Assembly: GCA_022495005.1 (NCBI GenBank)
Contig: JAGYXB010000521.1
Span: 1 to 64,000 of the forward strand
Direction of reading: 5' to 3'
DNA: 64,000 bases
From: Rhyacophila brunnea
Taxonomy: Eukaryota; Arthropoda; Insecta; Trichoptera; Rhyacophilidae
The position numbers and the translations under genes are program-made. Positions 12,671-24,999 of this stretch are shown piece by piece. Position 1 is the first letter of the stretch; the number at the start of each line of letters is the position of its first letter. The notes beneath the pieces are model-generated. The model was not told the origin of the DNA. It made no database searches and worked only from the letters and a program-made list of their open reading frames with translations.

Positions 12671-14394
12671 AAGCCAAAATTACCAAAGCAATCATAAAAG
12701 TAATATTAAACCAAACACGTTTTATAGTATTGAAATATACATCAATTTAACAAAAAAAAATATGCTTACAATGCAAATATAAATTGAATAATTAAGAAAA
12801 AATGTAGACAGAAAAGTCAATTTAAATTGTGGATGTAATATGAAATTCTCATTCATGATTTTGTCAAAACTAGTAATAGTATTACTGATTGTAATCGGCA
12901 GGCCTGCAGGTAAATTCAGGCGAATCCTAGATTTTGTGAATGAAAATAACAGTCAAGTAGGTCGGCATTGATGCTAGTTCATGTGACTGCAATCATCTAC
13001 ATAGACTATATTCACTCCTCTCTAAAAACCTTTTAGTTCTTCTCGCAGTTCGAAGAAGTAAATTAAAGTTTGCTCTAGTATTACACAACAAAAATTATAA
13101 ATACCTACATACATTCTCTTCTCGCACCCCAGTTTGTGAGCTTCTAATAATAGAAACTTTCTGTTTGATAATTATCATTATTTTACAAAGTATTTCTAGA
13201 CTATATAATATTATCCTACAGGAGATTACCAATGGCCTAAAATTAAAGATCATACGTGAAAGCTTTGTGTGAACTGTTCGGATGTGCGACTTTTCCTTTC
13301 CGGCGTCTACAAAGCCACCCTCTAATGAAATGTTTGGACGGTTGTGACCGCAGCGGATATTTTCCGACAAATTCCGATACGAAAATTTGATCGTCGGTGG
13401 CCAAACCGCAGGCTTTCATATGAACGTATTACACCAGATGATCTAATATAATTAAACCTTATCTTAAGACAGGGAATTATAAAAATATCAAGATTTTTCT
13501 TCGGCGGTTTTTGATTGTAATTCAAATGCCTTAATTACCAATATTTGCATATTAATAAAATGTTACACTTATTAAAAATGCCACATAATGTGATATTCTG
13601 AATCGTTTCATTCAATATAAGGATATAAAGTCACATATTAAGTAGAACGAGAACGTCGTATTATTTAAATCAGCATCGATTGCGTCAATTTAGAGTCACC
13701 ATGCTAATAGTCCAACAAAATCGTATAAGAATAATTGAGATGCTGAAAATAAAAAGAACACGTAACATATAAGTAAAAAAAGTTAATGATTTATAAATCG
13801 TTTTTATATTATCACCATATACCCCGTTATATCTGAAATTCAGCCCTTTAATTTTTGTGCATGAAAATTTATAAACATTGTTTTCTTATTTATACATTAT
13901 ACTATATAAATTACTGTCTAAAAATGCTGTTATTATATTCACATAAACGTATCTGATTTTAATATTTTGACCAGTACCTATCACTAAAATTGCCTACTGT
14001 GAATAATAATAATCATAGTAGGTATTATACTATAATTTTGGTTTTACGTAAAATCGTAAAAAGTAATTATTTATACTATATGTTTACGTTAAATATACCA
14101 AAAAACTATATTTTTAAAGCATTCAGTACAAAAATAAACATATTTATTGTGTAGTAATACCTACTATATTTTAACCTACTTTTATAAAACACCTTCTTAA
14201 ACGACAAACACGAAAATATAATAAATAGTAAATATATATATATATACGTTTTCGTAGCATTTCAGAACCAAACCTTATTATTTATAAAATTGTCAAAACA
14301 GTAATTCATATAAACTTTATATTTACACAACGTTGATTTTACTCAATTTAATTGCTACTGCACTAGGAATTGAAACTCCAGCTCTCTAATATAT
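12671..14394. other. AT-rich DNA, no gene seen
   Basis: No recognisable coding or repeat signal. TA dinucleotide run at about 14232-14244. Confidence 0.5.
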
Positions 14395-14480
14395 GATTAT
14401 TGTTTATTCAACGAATAATCCATAAGATTTGAGTATGTTACATTCTTTACTGAAAACACATAATTTGTTAACACTCAGAA
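14395..14480 (-). repeat. SINE-2 body fragment
   Basis: Landmarks TATTCAACGAATAATCC, GTTACATTC and CTGAAAACACATAA match, in this orientation, the body of the repeats at 40850 and 56320. This is only the distal body, without the tRNA-like head. Confidence 0.4.
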
Positions 14481-14696
14481 ACAGGATCTCAACTATATTT
14501 AACCAAGGCACTATATCAACTCAGTCACCTTTCTCCTACACAATTAAAAAAATCGGTGTGTGTACTTATGTACGCGCGTTAGAAGTTATACTTCTTTGGC
14601 GTAACAAAACAAAAACAAAACTTGTAATAACCTAGATTCTTCGACTAGCTCTTAAGTATCTTGTTAAATTACACATTCAAGAAAAAGGACCGCTTA

Positions 14697-14850
14697 TTGG
14701 AACGCCGTTGGTTTATTTCTAAATACTTTAACTTATATTACTAAATTATATACTTAATTATTTATCGTTGTTTTTATTTTTAAAGTAACAACTGCCACTA
14801 TGACGTTTAATAGTTTGTTTACGTAAGGAATTGAACATAGCCGACAATAA
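14697..14850 (+). repeat. Dispersed repeat pair, copy 1
   Basis: ACGCCGTTGGTTTATTTC, AAAGTAACAACTG and TTGTTTACGTAAGGA appear in the same order, inverted, at 53380-53525. Class unknown; non-coding. Confidence 0.65.
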
Positions 14851-14934
14851 TAAATTCGCTGCCTAGGCAACGTAACAATTCTAAATTATAATATTATACT
14901 GTATAATTGTCACGATTGGAGTATCATACTGTGA

Positions 14935-15220
14935 CGTAAAGTCAGTGCGTTTGACTGATAACCGAACAATTGGTGGTTCGAATCCAATCGAGTGCGTTTT
15001 GTCACACGCCAAAAATACACACACACATGATTTTCCAAATGCGCCAAAAGAAGTATAACTTCAAAATTAAATTAAATAGTATTCATACAAGTGAAATGCT
15101 GCTCAAATTGCGTAAATATTGACAATTTGTTTTTGTGAAGATGTCTCAAATATTATTCTTAACGTCATATTTTTTAAAGATTTTTTTATCAGGTTTTTGA
15201 GGTGTTTTCAAATTATATAC
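14935..15220 (+). repeat. tRNA-derived SINE-like element (decayed)
   Basis: A head with AGTCAGTGCGTTTGAC and B box GGTTCGAATCC (at about 14983) precedes a body ending in GAGGTGTTTTCAAATTAT. The end resembles the SINE-2 body at 56320-56520. T-arm pairing is broken, so it is not a functional tRNA. Confidence 0.45.
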
Positions 15221-17040
15221 CCTCAATAACAATGAGAAATATCATATCAAACAATCACAGTCCAAATCTTATCTCGTATATCAGATTCTAGTATATTATT
15301 CTACATTTTGATTTACATCCGATTACAAGCTTAGATTGAGTTTTTCTATGTAATACAGCCAATAAACAATCGATCATCAACTTTGCCGTATCGCAGTACT
15401 ACCCTCTCGCTTGATTAAGCACGAACATTCCCGTAAATAACCCCTCCCGTATATATTCGAATGGAGGTTTTTGTACGCCACTGTTCCCCCTATAGTGGCG
15501 GTCAGTATGGCATTTCGGGATAGAATAGCATTCCTAATCTTGACGTTTGTTTTTAGGACAACACAACTGGACAACTTAGCATAACTGACACGGAGCGAGA
15601 TAAGACGGTTCGGAAGGTTTTTTTTATCCTAAGGGAAGTAGCTTTAGTTTCAGTATAGTATGTGATATAATGTCTACATATAGAGACTATATTATTATAT
15701 ATACATACACATCTTCTGACAGTGTATCCGTTTTATTTTGTATGCCTTGGCGGAAAGTTACATTAATATATAAGGTTTTCTTTTCTCCTTATTAATCCAA
15801 GGTGAATGAATATTACTGACATACATTTTGCTTACACAGTTTATACAATGCCATGAATAATAATTTATTTTGTACATTATTAATTTATTTTCGCTAATTT
15901 ATTTAAATCTATACATAAAATAATACATGGATTCTATTGAAATAAACATTTTTATTTATATAAGTGAATACGTGTATTAAATAAGGCTCTAAGTACCAAA
16001 AAGTAGTACTGCCTGTAGTTACAAAATACCGAGTCATTGCAGTAAAATTTCATGAAGCAGACCTTTTGAAAAATGTAGTTTTACAGTGTGAAGCAATCAC
16101 GGCAGCTTCTATAATTTTAGGTGTTAAGAACTCGCAAGTGTCAACACACCATCGTCAGCTATTTTATATTAAATACCGTCGACCACTGCAGTGCTACTTA
16201 CACAATTATAAATAAAATACGCCAACGGACTTACAACGTCGACAGGTTTAATTATTTTGCTGTATTTTTTTGACTTGCTTATTGCTATAGTTGAAGTTAT
16301 TGGCGTTGGTATGTGGAACATTTTTCTATAAAAATGTCAGTTTTTATTTTTTTGGTAATTAGCGCCTTAGTTAATACACGTATTCAAGTATGTTCAATGA
16401 TTAAATCTATTTTTAATTCAAATATAAGGATTTCGAAGGAAGGTCATTTTTTAGTAACTACTATTGAATTTTCAACTATTGTTTGAAATATTTTCTAGTC
16501 ATAATATTTAATATTATAACTATAAAATATTACCGGGTGGCAGTGACAACTGTCAACGTTCTTGACGATGCACTCAGTAATACTATTTTTATATCATAAG
16601 TAAAACAATATTCATAGCTTGAGAATGCGTCGAATTGGAAGGTATCTATTTCTATAAAGTCAGTGTATATTAAGTGAGTTTCATTGGTATTATATGGTGG
16701 TTTATAAAAATTACGAAACTTTATTATAATACAGTGAATTGGTTAAGAAGCATGTGACCGATACATATATACGTGACTAAGCGATCAAAGCGGGATGCAA
16801 CGTTGATTCTTTATTTATGCGATCACGCAACAAAGACGCAGCATCTGAATTCAATTTTACGAGCGTCAGATATAATATGATAGATTCACTACAGAAATTT
16901 AAAAGACACGTGTAACGCAACTTTGTGGTCTATGGATTTACAGGTTTACCAATTTTTGTGCCCCAAATTCGGTAAAACTTATTTAAATTCAAACCCAAAT
17001 TTCAGGTTTTAAATTTCAAATTTATTAACTTATTTTCATA
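15221..17040. other. AT-rich DNA, no gene seen
   Basis: No coding exon or shared repeat recognised. Confidence 0.5.
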
Positions 17041-17044
17041 CACT

Positions 17045-17110
17045 TAGTAACCATTGCAAATATTACAAATTTAAGACATTCACAACATGACATGAAAAAA
17101 TAAACATAAT
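17045..17110 (-). repeat. Jockey-like 3'-tail relic
   Basis: TTTAAGACATTCACAACATG is the complement of the tail phrase found near 46225 and 11315. Only the final tens of bases are present. Confidence 0.5.
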
Positions 17111-17133
17111 ATAGTATTTTTAAACGTGTATAC

Positions 17134-17366
17134 GATGGCTGCGTGGTTTAGGAGTCGGCCTATAAAGCGTCGTGGGTTTCAGGTTCAAATCCTGAGTCTG
17201 GCAAGTATACATATTGTTTTTCAATTTGTGTATGAGTCAGAGTATGGACTAGGTTGAGCAAGTGGCTGACATACATTTCTTATAAAAAACAAAATCTGTT
17301 AATTCAAACCTCCATTCTGTAGAGGTCCATAATATGATCCTATCAGGATCGGACATGGTCGAAATA
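17134..17366 (+). mobile_element. SINE-1, tRNA-derived, copy 1
   Basis: tRNA-related head with A box TGGTTTAGGAGTCGG and B box GGTTCAAATCC. It is followed by the family-specific body ACATATTGTTTTTCAATTTG, GAGCAAGTGGCTGACAT, ACAAAATCTGTTAAT and the end phrase GATCCTATCAGGATCGGACA. It is about 233 bp and collinear with 38037-38273. Made by polymerase III in principle and moved by a LINE partner. Confidence 0.85.
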
Positions 17367-17941
17367 ATAATATTATGTTCAATATATTATAAAATTCTAG
17401 ATTTTTTTATAATTATTTTGTAATTTTTAAATAGATATTGTTTTGCAGATATTCCAATAATGTCAAAATATATCATATTAAAAATCAACTTAAAAAAATA
17501 CGTTTCGATATAAATAATTTTCCAAAAGCTTCACTTTATTGGAAAACGTATGCGATATCTATTAACATGCAGGACGAAAAAAAATATTTTTCCATCCTAC
17601 ATAAATATTTCGCGATAAGGCCCGACAACATTACACCGTGAGCGTCGTTATGGATTTACGCGCACCTATAAAATACTCCAAAGAAAAATACAAGCTGTTT
17701 TTCGCAAAAATTTTATTAAAAAGATATAGAGCACATGTGTCACACTCGTATGACACATTTTTCAGTTACATAAACGCCACTTTATTATGAAAACTCCCAA
17801 AGAATCAAGAAATCTTTTTTGCAAAGTGTACTTTGATTACACGGACGATGTGTGAATGTTAAGATATCCGGTATTTTGCTTGGCTAGCGATAAATAAATA
17901 CGGCGTTAGAATTAAGTTAAATCGAATGGAAATGTGACAAC
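17367..17941. other. No gene seen
   Basis: A 67-codon open frame has no recognised motif. Nothing else was noted. Confidence 0.45.
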
Positions 17942-18311
17942 TGGACGCCAGGACAATAGGACGCCGCACTGTCGTAGACACGTAAATAGAACGTAGACGA
18001 GGAATTTTAATCAGTTTCTATCTACTAATTAGTAGTTTTAATTCATTTTACTCTTATCATAATACTTTTTTATTACGGATTGAGAATTACCATGCCTAAG
18101 GCTTTATATAAAAATAAAAAAACTCTTTTTTCTTTGTACTTAAACATATGCACGATTAAGTCATTATTTACGTGTGCACATTTAAATTCTCACTTATATT
18201 AAATCATAATAAAATAATTTAAATATTTATAATAATAATAATAATAAGTATTATATAGTACCTAACGTCTATTTATTTTCGAATTGCGTGGCGTCCATTT
18301 GTCCTGGCGCC
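17942..18311. mobile_element. MITE with GGACGCCAGGACAA inverted ends
   Basis: Left end TGGACGCCAGGACAATAGGA and right end complement TGGCGCCAGGACAAATGGAC are inverted repeats of about 27 bp with few mismatches, 370 bp apart. The interior is AT-rich and non-coding, with an AAT run at 18232-18245. Superfamily not determined, and no clean target duplication seen. Confidence 0.6.
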
Positions 18312-18725
18312 AAATCGACCTAGACCCAATCGAATATGTGTCATACAGCTAAAGATAACCACTATGGATTATCTCTGTAAATTGAAAAATGTGAAAAGTT
18401 TAATAATTGTGATTAGTAGAATAAGCTCTGTTTTTTTGTATTTCATATTTCACCAGTTTTGATGACTTTAATACGTATATTATACAATACAATGTCTCAT
18501 TCCATAGTGTTTTGTATAAAGAATGCATACTTATTGAAAAATGGTGTACCTACTTTATTTATTTTTTTGTCACCAACAGGATCAATCACAGAGAATTTAG
18601 TATACTGAGAATATAGAATAAAAGAATATGTAATGGTCACAATAACAGGCGGATGCAAAAAGCACAATAAATCAAATTACATCAAATATTAAATACAGTT
18701 ATAAAGAATAATATATTGGTCAATT

Positions 18726-18990
18726 CATGGTGGAAATGCATTTAATTAATAATTTAATTTAATAAAATGCAAATTTTTATATTACCTAAGTACTAAATCC
18801 TCTTTTATTAATTATATTATTAATTACTATAAAAATTTGCGTTTTATTAAATTAAATTAATAATAAGTAGTAATCATGAGAAAAATAGAAAAAAACATAT
18901 GAAATATGAAAAGTATGTATGAAGAGAATAAGTCATATCTCTTGATAATGGCCTCTGCAACCAGCCCGAAACGTTGAGGAAAGAAGGAAG
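18726..18990. repeat. Imperfect palindrome with GAAAC-type motif
   Basis: TTTAATAAAATGCAAATTTT (about 18757) is inverted as AAAATTTGCGTTTTATTAAA (about 18834). Downstream, TGGCCTCTGCAACCAGCC is followed directly by CGAAACG. The phrase TTTGCATTTTATTAAA plus a GACGAAACC motif also occur at 33370-33470, so this is a dispersed family, possibly of retroelement origin. Confidence 0.45.
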
Positions 18991-19129
18991 AAGTACAAGC
19001 AGTGGAAACCCAAGAATCTATTACGTTAAAAAAACAACAGTGAAAGTCTCAAATTTTGTATTTTATTTATACTATGTATTTGAATGAGACAATAATATTA
19101 AGTTCTCAAATCTGACGTGTTTTCAAGTT

Positions 19130-19200
19130 ATGTAGGTATGTTCAATATATTATGGAATGTTATATTCTCAAAATCTTATGAATTATTCATTGAATAAAAA
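19130..19200 (+). repeat. SINE-2 body fragment
   Basis: TTTTCAAGTTATGTAGG, TCTCAAAATCTTATGAATT and ATTCATTGAAT match the body of the repeats at 56320 and 40850. Confidence 0.45.
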
Positions 19201-19369
19201 TAAACGGTTTATTATAAATTGTTAGCACGTTCAATGTAGACGTTATAACTAAAATATTTGGCGAGAGCCGGGCGTCAGTTAGTAATTAAGGTAATTAATA
19301 TTCCTTGATTCCTCAAAAACCGATAGTTTATAACGCAATTTGATAAGCATTTTATGTGTGATGTAGACA

Positions 19370-19490
19370 TGAGGCTCGTAGCATAATTCGTTAATGCATA
19401 GATTGACGCGACACCAATGGTTATACGGGTTCAAATCCCGCCGAGTTTCGTATTTTATCTGAGGTATTTCCAAGTTATGTAAGCTGTCAT
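19370..19490 (+). repeat. SINE-2 copy with tRNA-like head
   Basis: Head GTAGCATAATTCGTTAATGC (A-box-like) and B box GGGTTCAAATCCCG with a fully paired T-stem end. The body TCTGAGGTATTTCCAAG follows, as in the copy at 56320. Confidence 0.5.
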
Positions 19491-19524
19491 TTTATTTGGA
19501 GGTACAATATTTTATACCATAATG

Positions 19525-20145
19525 CAGTGGTCCCCAACACCCGGTCCGTGGATCAAATCGTACCGGGCCGCCCAAGGAACATTAAACTATTTCAATTTTA
19601 TTTACTGTGGTGTATTTCTTTCGGGTTTGTGCGTTTGTGCAAGAAGAAGATCAACTACTGGAGATTGCAAATGACGGCAGCCTTAAAACTACGTTCGAGG
19701 CAATAACTCTGCCGGTGTTCTGGATTAAATTCATAGCGGAATACCCTGAGATTGCCACCACACCACTTAAATCACTATTGCCATTTCCGACATTCTGTGA
19801 AACGGGGGTTTCTGCAATGACAGCAACCAAAACAAAACAACGGAATAAACTGGACATAAGCAACATATTTTGGGTGTCATTGTCTCCTATTACACCCAGA
19901 TGGAACCGTCTCGTTGCAAAGAAACAAGCTCAGGGTTCTCATTGATTTAGCGTTCTAGTGAGTTAAAAAGTTAAATCACTTTACATTCATTTTTTGGTGT
20001 AACTGTATTTTATTTTGAAGGTATGTTTAAATATAATTAAATTATAGACTAAAATATAAACAATCAACGTCTCCCCGTCAGCGGGCCGCGGTAAAATTAT
20101 CAAACGTTGACCGGTCCGCGGCGATAAAAATATTGGGGACCACTG
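19525..20145 (+). mobile_element. hAT transposon, internal deletion derivative
   Basis: Ends CAGTGGTCCCCAACA and complement CAGTGGTCCCCAATA are terminal inverted repeats of the hAT type. They are flanked on both sides by the exact 8-bp duplication CCATAATG (19517-19524 and 20146-20153). At 621 bp it is far shorter than an autonomous hAT (usually 2.5-4 kb). It keeps only the 3' end of the transposase frame. The intact TSD and readable frame point to a fairly recent insertion. Confidence 0.93.
19607..19945 (+). pseudogene. hAT transposase C-terminal remnant
   Basis: From about residue 10 the frame reads like the C-terminal dimerisation (hATC) region of a hAT transposase: LLEIANDGSLKTTFE, FWIKFIAEYPEIA, LKSLLPFPTFCETGVSAMTA, and the tail LDISN..VSLSPITPRWNRL. 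The part around LLPFPT..CE.GFS is the usual hATC signature, slightly altered here (FCETGVS). The catalytic N-terminal and middle parts are absent because of the internal deletion. It cannot encode an active enzyme, but the frame itself is uninterrupted up to TGA at 19943-19945. The opposite-strand frame at 19651-19866 is a shadow. Confidence 0.85.
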
Positions 20146-20153
20146 CCATAATG

Positions 20154-21186
20154 GATGTAAGAGTATGTTACATACGGGCTTTATGTATATAATAACTCAT
20201 TTTTGGTAACAACTGGACATACACTATCTGTGCGATAACCCATTGAATTGTCTTTTCACGCTCTGTATAACCCATGTTCATATTTTAGAGTTAAGTACGA
20301 AAAAATTAGTATAGCGACAGTTTTATTGCGTAATAACTCTCCAAAACGGAGTATCGCGGCACCAAAGAGGAAAGTTAAAACTGGGTCAGTAAGCATCGCG
20401 TTTAATAAATATTGTTGTCACAACAACGCGATCATATATTCAGTTTCCATCAAAAACTTTTTCCCAAGCACCTAAATGCTTAGCAAAGTCGATCGCGAAG
20501 CTTTCTTGTGAGGTAAGTAGATCAGAGCAACGGGGACGTTTACGACCTCTGCGGTAAAGCAAAGTATAAAATCTCCAAAGTTTACCTTAGGATTTTACAA
20601 GGAGATATAAATTTGCGTATTTTTATTTACAAGCGCGTGATAAAGACTCACCAGTCGTTTTCGCTAAGTACACCCCTGGAATATAGACTACAGGCGCGTA
20701 GCTAAAATAGTATAAGAAAAAAATAGGATTGCCTTCACAATATTGCGTACACAGGAAGTGTGCTACTTATATTTACAATACACGGACAGAGTAAGATATG
20801 AGATACAAACTGATTAAGGCTTTTGCTAACAGGCTTTTTATTTTGTTATCTCGCAATATAAAAAAAATATTTTCAAAAGAGGTATTTAACAAGATAAATG
20901 ATTAATTTTAATACTAAAGGAAGCGTCTTGAACCTGATGACCTCAACATACTATCATAATATCGGCATTCGACACTACATCTATAGCGGGTCAATGATTT
21001 CGTGCCTTGTCAGCATTATTTTGACAGTGTAAGAGTTAGCAAGTCATTTAAACTATCGCGCAATCGTCGCATCTACAGTCAGCATATACTACACGCGTGA
21101 CATTCGTCGAACTTTATCAGCAATGACTTGAAATTTACCGAATATTTTTGCATATAATTAGTGGGTAAGTTGATGAGTTAGTCAGT
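20154..21186. other. No gene identified; GC-richer patch
   Basis: About 20300-20620 is richer in CpG than its surroundings and contains GAGGTAAGTAG (about 20509), a good 5' splice-site match after a 75-codon open frame at 20248-20475. No protein family is recognised, so this may be chance or an untranslated exon. Confidence 0.3.
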
Positions 21187-21600
21187 CTAAATACATATTG
21201 TTATCAATCTTAATCTCAGTCCGATAAGTAAGCTTCGTGTCAGTAGCTCCACACCGCATTCTGTTCCACAGAGACTCGGACCTCGGAACAGCATCATAAG
21301 TATTGCAACATAGCGCTCTTGTAACATACTCTTGTACCGACTCTTTACACTGCAAATAAAACTCGCTCCTCCATCCATCGAAGCAACCACCAAATCTCGA
21401 CTTCTCAACTTACCTCCTAACGACTCTCCATCTACACCTCCTGGTACCTCCAATACCCGCGAAACATCTCTCAGAGCAGTAGTATCGCATGTCGCTGTCA
21501 TAGTATTTGAAAGGTTAGCATGAAAAGTATAATAGAATATTTTGCATGTTCTCAAATGCATCATAATATCTTCAATTTCCTTTTCCACAATTTCTGGCAT
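21187..21600. other. GC-richer open segment, possible exon or conserved DNA
   Basis: Open in the minus strand for 137 codons and in the plus strand for 63 codons (21332-21523; proline/serine/threonine-rich, LAPPSIEATTKSRLLNLPP). This is the longest non-transposon open stretch in the window. Neither frame shows a recognised domain, start context or splice pattern that decides the strand. Confidence 0.25.
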
Positions 21601-24170
21601 TTCTCAGAATAGATATGGACTGTTGGAAAGTACTTATTTTCTCATGAAGTCATTATGTATCCATAAAAAAAACGGCATTTAAATTCCTTCAATAACGATT
21701 CCCTGCTCTCACACCTGTTTCTTCACTATATTATGTAACACTATGTTAGTGACTTAATCACCAGTGACCATAATATTATTGTGTACCTTCTTGAAGTGCC
21801 ACATTTTTTTCTACTTCACTTGCTAGCTATCGACTTTTTATTTTTTTCCTTAGTTTCCACAATATTATTGAACACCAATTTCTATATTGTCAGTCTAATC
21901 ACGATGCAAATGCAGAACAACTCTTCTCATTTATGCAACCTTAATGAAAAAAAGAGATACAAGTTAACCTTTTAGTCTATCGGAGGTATTTTATTGTATA
22001 ATACAATTCATAGACATAATATTACTACTTTTATTATAAAAGTAATCTTCAGAGAATACTAATTGTGTAAATAATATTTAAGAGAATAAATTATGTATCA
22101 CTCATAAAAAAATTTAAGTATATCGATGACCTATTATTAATATCCGTAATTCTAGTGACTTTTTAAAAATTGTGCAGGAAGCTAAAAAAACTAAATATTT
22201 AAAATCCCATATCTGACTGTAATATCACACACATGTTGTAACTATATAACATGCCAGTAACCCGTAATGTAAAAAGTGGTAAAGCAAAGCACATAACGTC
22301 TAATATAATGATAACATCCAATAAAATGTGATATAATATATTATTATATATAAAGATAAACATCCAAATTTGTTATATTACTTACTCTTTTATCTATTAA
22401 ATAATTCGAAAGTGACAATTTGAAGCTGAATTTGACACGCTTGACAGCGTAGAGACAAGATACGGGCTATTACAGGTTTATTCCTGCAATGTTCAGATAC
22501 GGTAAATTACTAAAATGGCTGTATCATTTTTGTTAAGAAAAAAAACTACGGATATGGGAATTTCGCAGTCGATGGGCAGTATTTTTGTTGTTTTCAGTAC
22601 GTCAAAGAGTCATTTTCGTCATATAGGTCAGATACGGGGTATTAGCAATAGACCATCGATATACTGAATAAAAAATATGCACCTTCCTATAAATATGGTG
22701 GTATTGAGAATACATAATATAAATTATATATAATCAAGTTATTTTGATATAATCTCAAATTTTAACAATAACCATTAATGATCAGGATAAAGAAACTCTA
22801 GATAAAAAAAACTTTATTATTAAAATTTAAATATTATATATCATTCAGTACATATACAGTACATACAGTATTCATAAGTTGGATTTAAAAAAACCTGTCC
22901 AATCGACATTTTTTTGTATATAAATTTACATTTTAGCTATACCAGTGTAATTGCACCCCTGAAAAAGGGGTTGAACACACTTCCAACAATTCTCATATTT
23001 CAAAACATTTTTGCGATACACGAAAATTCCATTAAAACGATTTTTTCGAGTTCAATAAATTATTGGTACTATCTGACACGCGAGTATATCCTTCGATAAT
23101 ACACTGAATTGAGTACAACTTCAGTTTGTACGATCTCTCAATAAGGTACAATACAATTGGGTTAAGTATTCACTTTTATTTAATGGATGTTTTCGAGTAA
23201 TATTTACCTGTGGAAACTTTTTAATAAAGTGTGATGTTGTTAAATAATACTTCTTTCGTCTACTGTAATATATACAATAAATACTCATACATCATCGTCT
23301 TAGCCTCCACCATCTCTCCCTATCCTGGATCAGTGTTCTCCAGATGTCTGTATCGATTGTTCTAGCATACTAATTGTTGAATCATAAATCGACCTCTGAC
23401 CATCCAGTTTGTTATCAAAAATGCCCGTCAGTGACTTGACACTGTCTTCTAGCTACACTCATTATAGTCTACCAAGTGGAGATACATTCTTCTTTGGAAA
23501 GGTTATAGAACTCTAGGTTATGTCATTCAGCTAAAGTGCGAATCAAATTGAGGTGCATGTTGCCCACTGTCACGGGCTGCCGCTACGGGAAAAAAAGTGT
23601 GTAATGTCATTGTTATTGGTTTTTAAAATGTTATCAGACTGATGCTCACATCCCGTAGCACATTTTGAACCTTTAACTGAACATTGGCAGTTGGAAAAAT
23701 CTGCCGATATCACTAAAACAATAATGAGGTCACTTCACGTTGAACTGCACTACATCGACACCTGCATGACGTTTTGGACATTTTTATCATATTCCACATG
23801 CCTACACTTTTCGAATGTCATGTCAAAATCACGTTTTTTTGTTTTTAGCGGTTAGCACTATGTATTTTCGATGTCTATTTTCTATGGTCTGCAGGTTGGG
23901 TTCTGTAAAAAATATTATCTATGGATGTCATGCCGCTTATATTTTAACGTACACATACGTAAAAACTGTTAAAATTGATTTAAAATAGCGTGAATAATTA
24001 ATAATAATTCAAATTACTAATGCATTATAGTAGGCACTCTTCATCAGTGTCATTCCTTAGCGAATTAACAGAAACGGTGAAGGTTCAAAATATTCTGCAA
24101 AATGACGAAACCATAGACTAAATTCGCTGCCGCGACATCGTGACAGTAGGCGATATGCACCATGACATGC
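21601..24170. other. AT-rich DNA, no gene seen
   Basis: No motif-bearing frame. A more balanced stretch at 23280-23600 has no recognised content. Confidence 0.45.
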
Positions 24171-24799
24171 ACCTTAATTTGGTTCGCGCTTTATTCTCTT
24201 CCCTCGTATTTTATACATAGCACCGTTTCGACCACATCGAATACAACAAGCACACACACATTGACTCGTGAGATTCCAACAGTCGTAGGTCAACATTAGT
24301 AAGATCAACGTTTTGTACGTCAGCATTTTTTTTAGCCAGCAATGAATATTATGCCAGCGCTCCATTGGCAAGCCAAAAGTCCGAGGACAATAAATCGTCC
24401 GATTTGTCTATGCTCTGCTACTGATCAACGAACGAATAAAAAAGTCGAGCTGTCAAAAGTCAAAAGTTGCGATTATCGTTATGTCTTCCGATAATCCTAT
24501 AATTTTGTGTTATTTATATGTAGACTTGTATAAAATAATATAGCAGTGAAAACAACACAATTTTTTAGTTTTATTTTATAAATTCCGTAAATTCAAATCA
24601 ACAAATAATTGATAAATCTCTCATTTTCTAATGTATAAATTAACAAAATAATCAATTAAAATGTTTAAAACAATTACAGATTTTTTTTTCGGTCCGAATG
24701 ATCGCGTATTAATGTGAAATCGAATTTCCATAGTGATCGACCGACGAAGACTGGCAACTCGGAGTGTAAAATATCAAACATGTTTGAAATCCAACAAGC

Positions 24800-24835
24800 C
24801 TGGTCTGCGGATTATAAAGTCCGCAGACCTGGGGT
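24800..24835. repeat. Short perfect hairpin
   Basis: GGTCTGCGGA and TCCGCAGACC face each other across an 8-nt spacer. It lies inside a 94-codon open frame with no recognised motif. Confidence 0.7.
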
Positions 24836-24999
24836 GCTCCACGCGAAAAAAAAATCCGAAGACTGTAAATCGTCTGACTGGCGTGTCAATGGAGCGCCGG
24901 CATTAGACATAAGTTTATTCTGTAAACAAAAGAATCACTCATATTCTGCTGTGACTCTCCGTTTAATTATTCTACCACCTACTACCACCATGACTTAGC

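Noticed and set aside
24350..24920. Inverted repeat between GCTCCATTGGCAAGCC and GTCAATGGAGCGCC
   Set aside because: Only short stretches pair and the rest of the supposed arms do not align; no target duplication.
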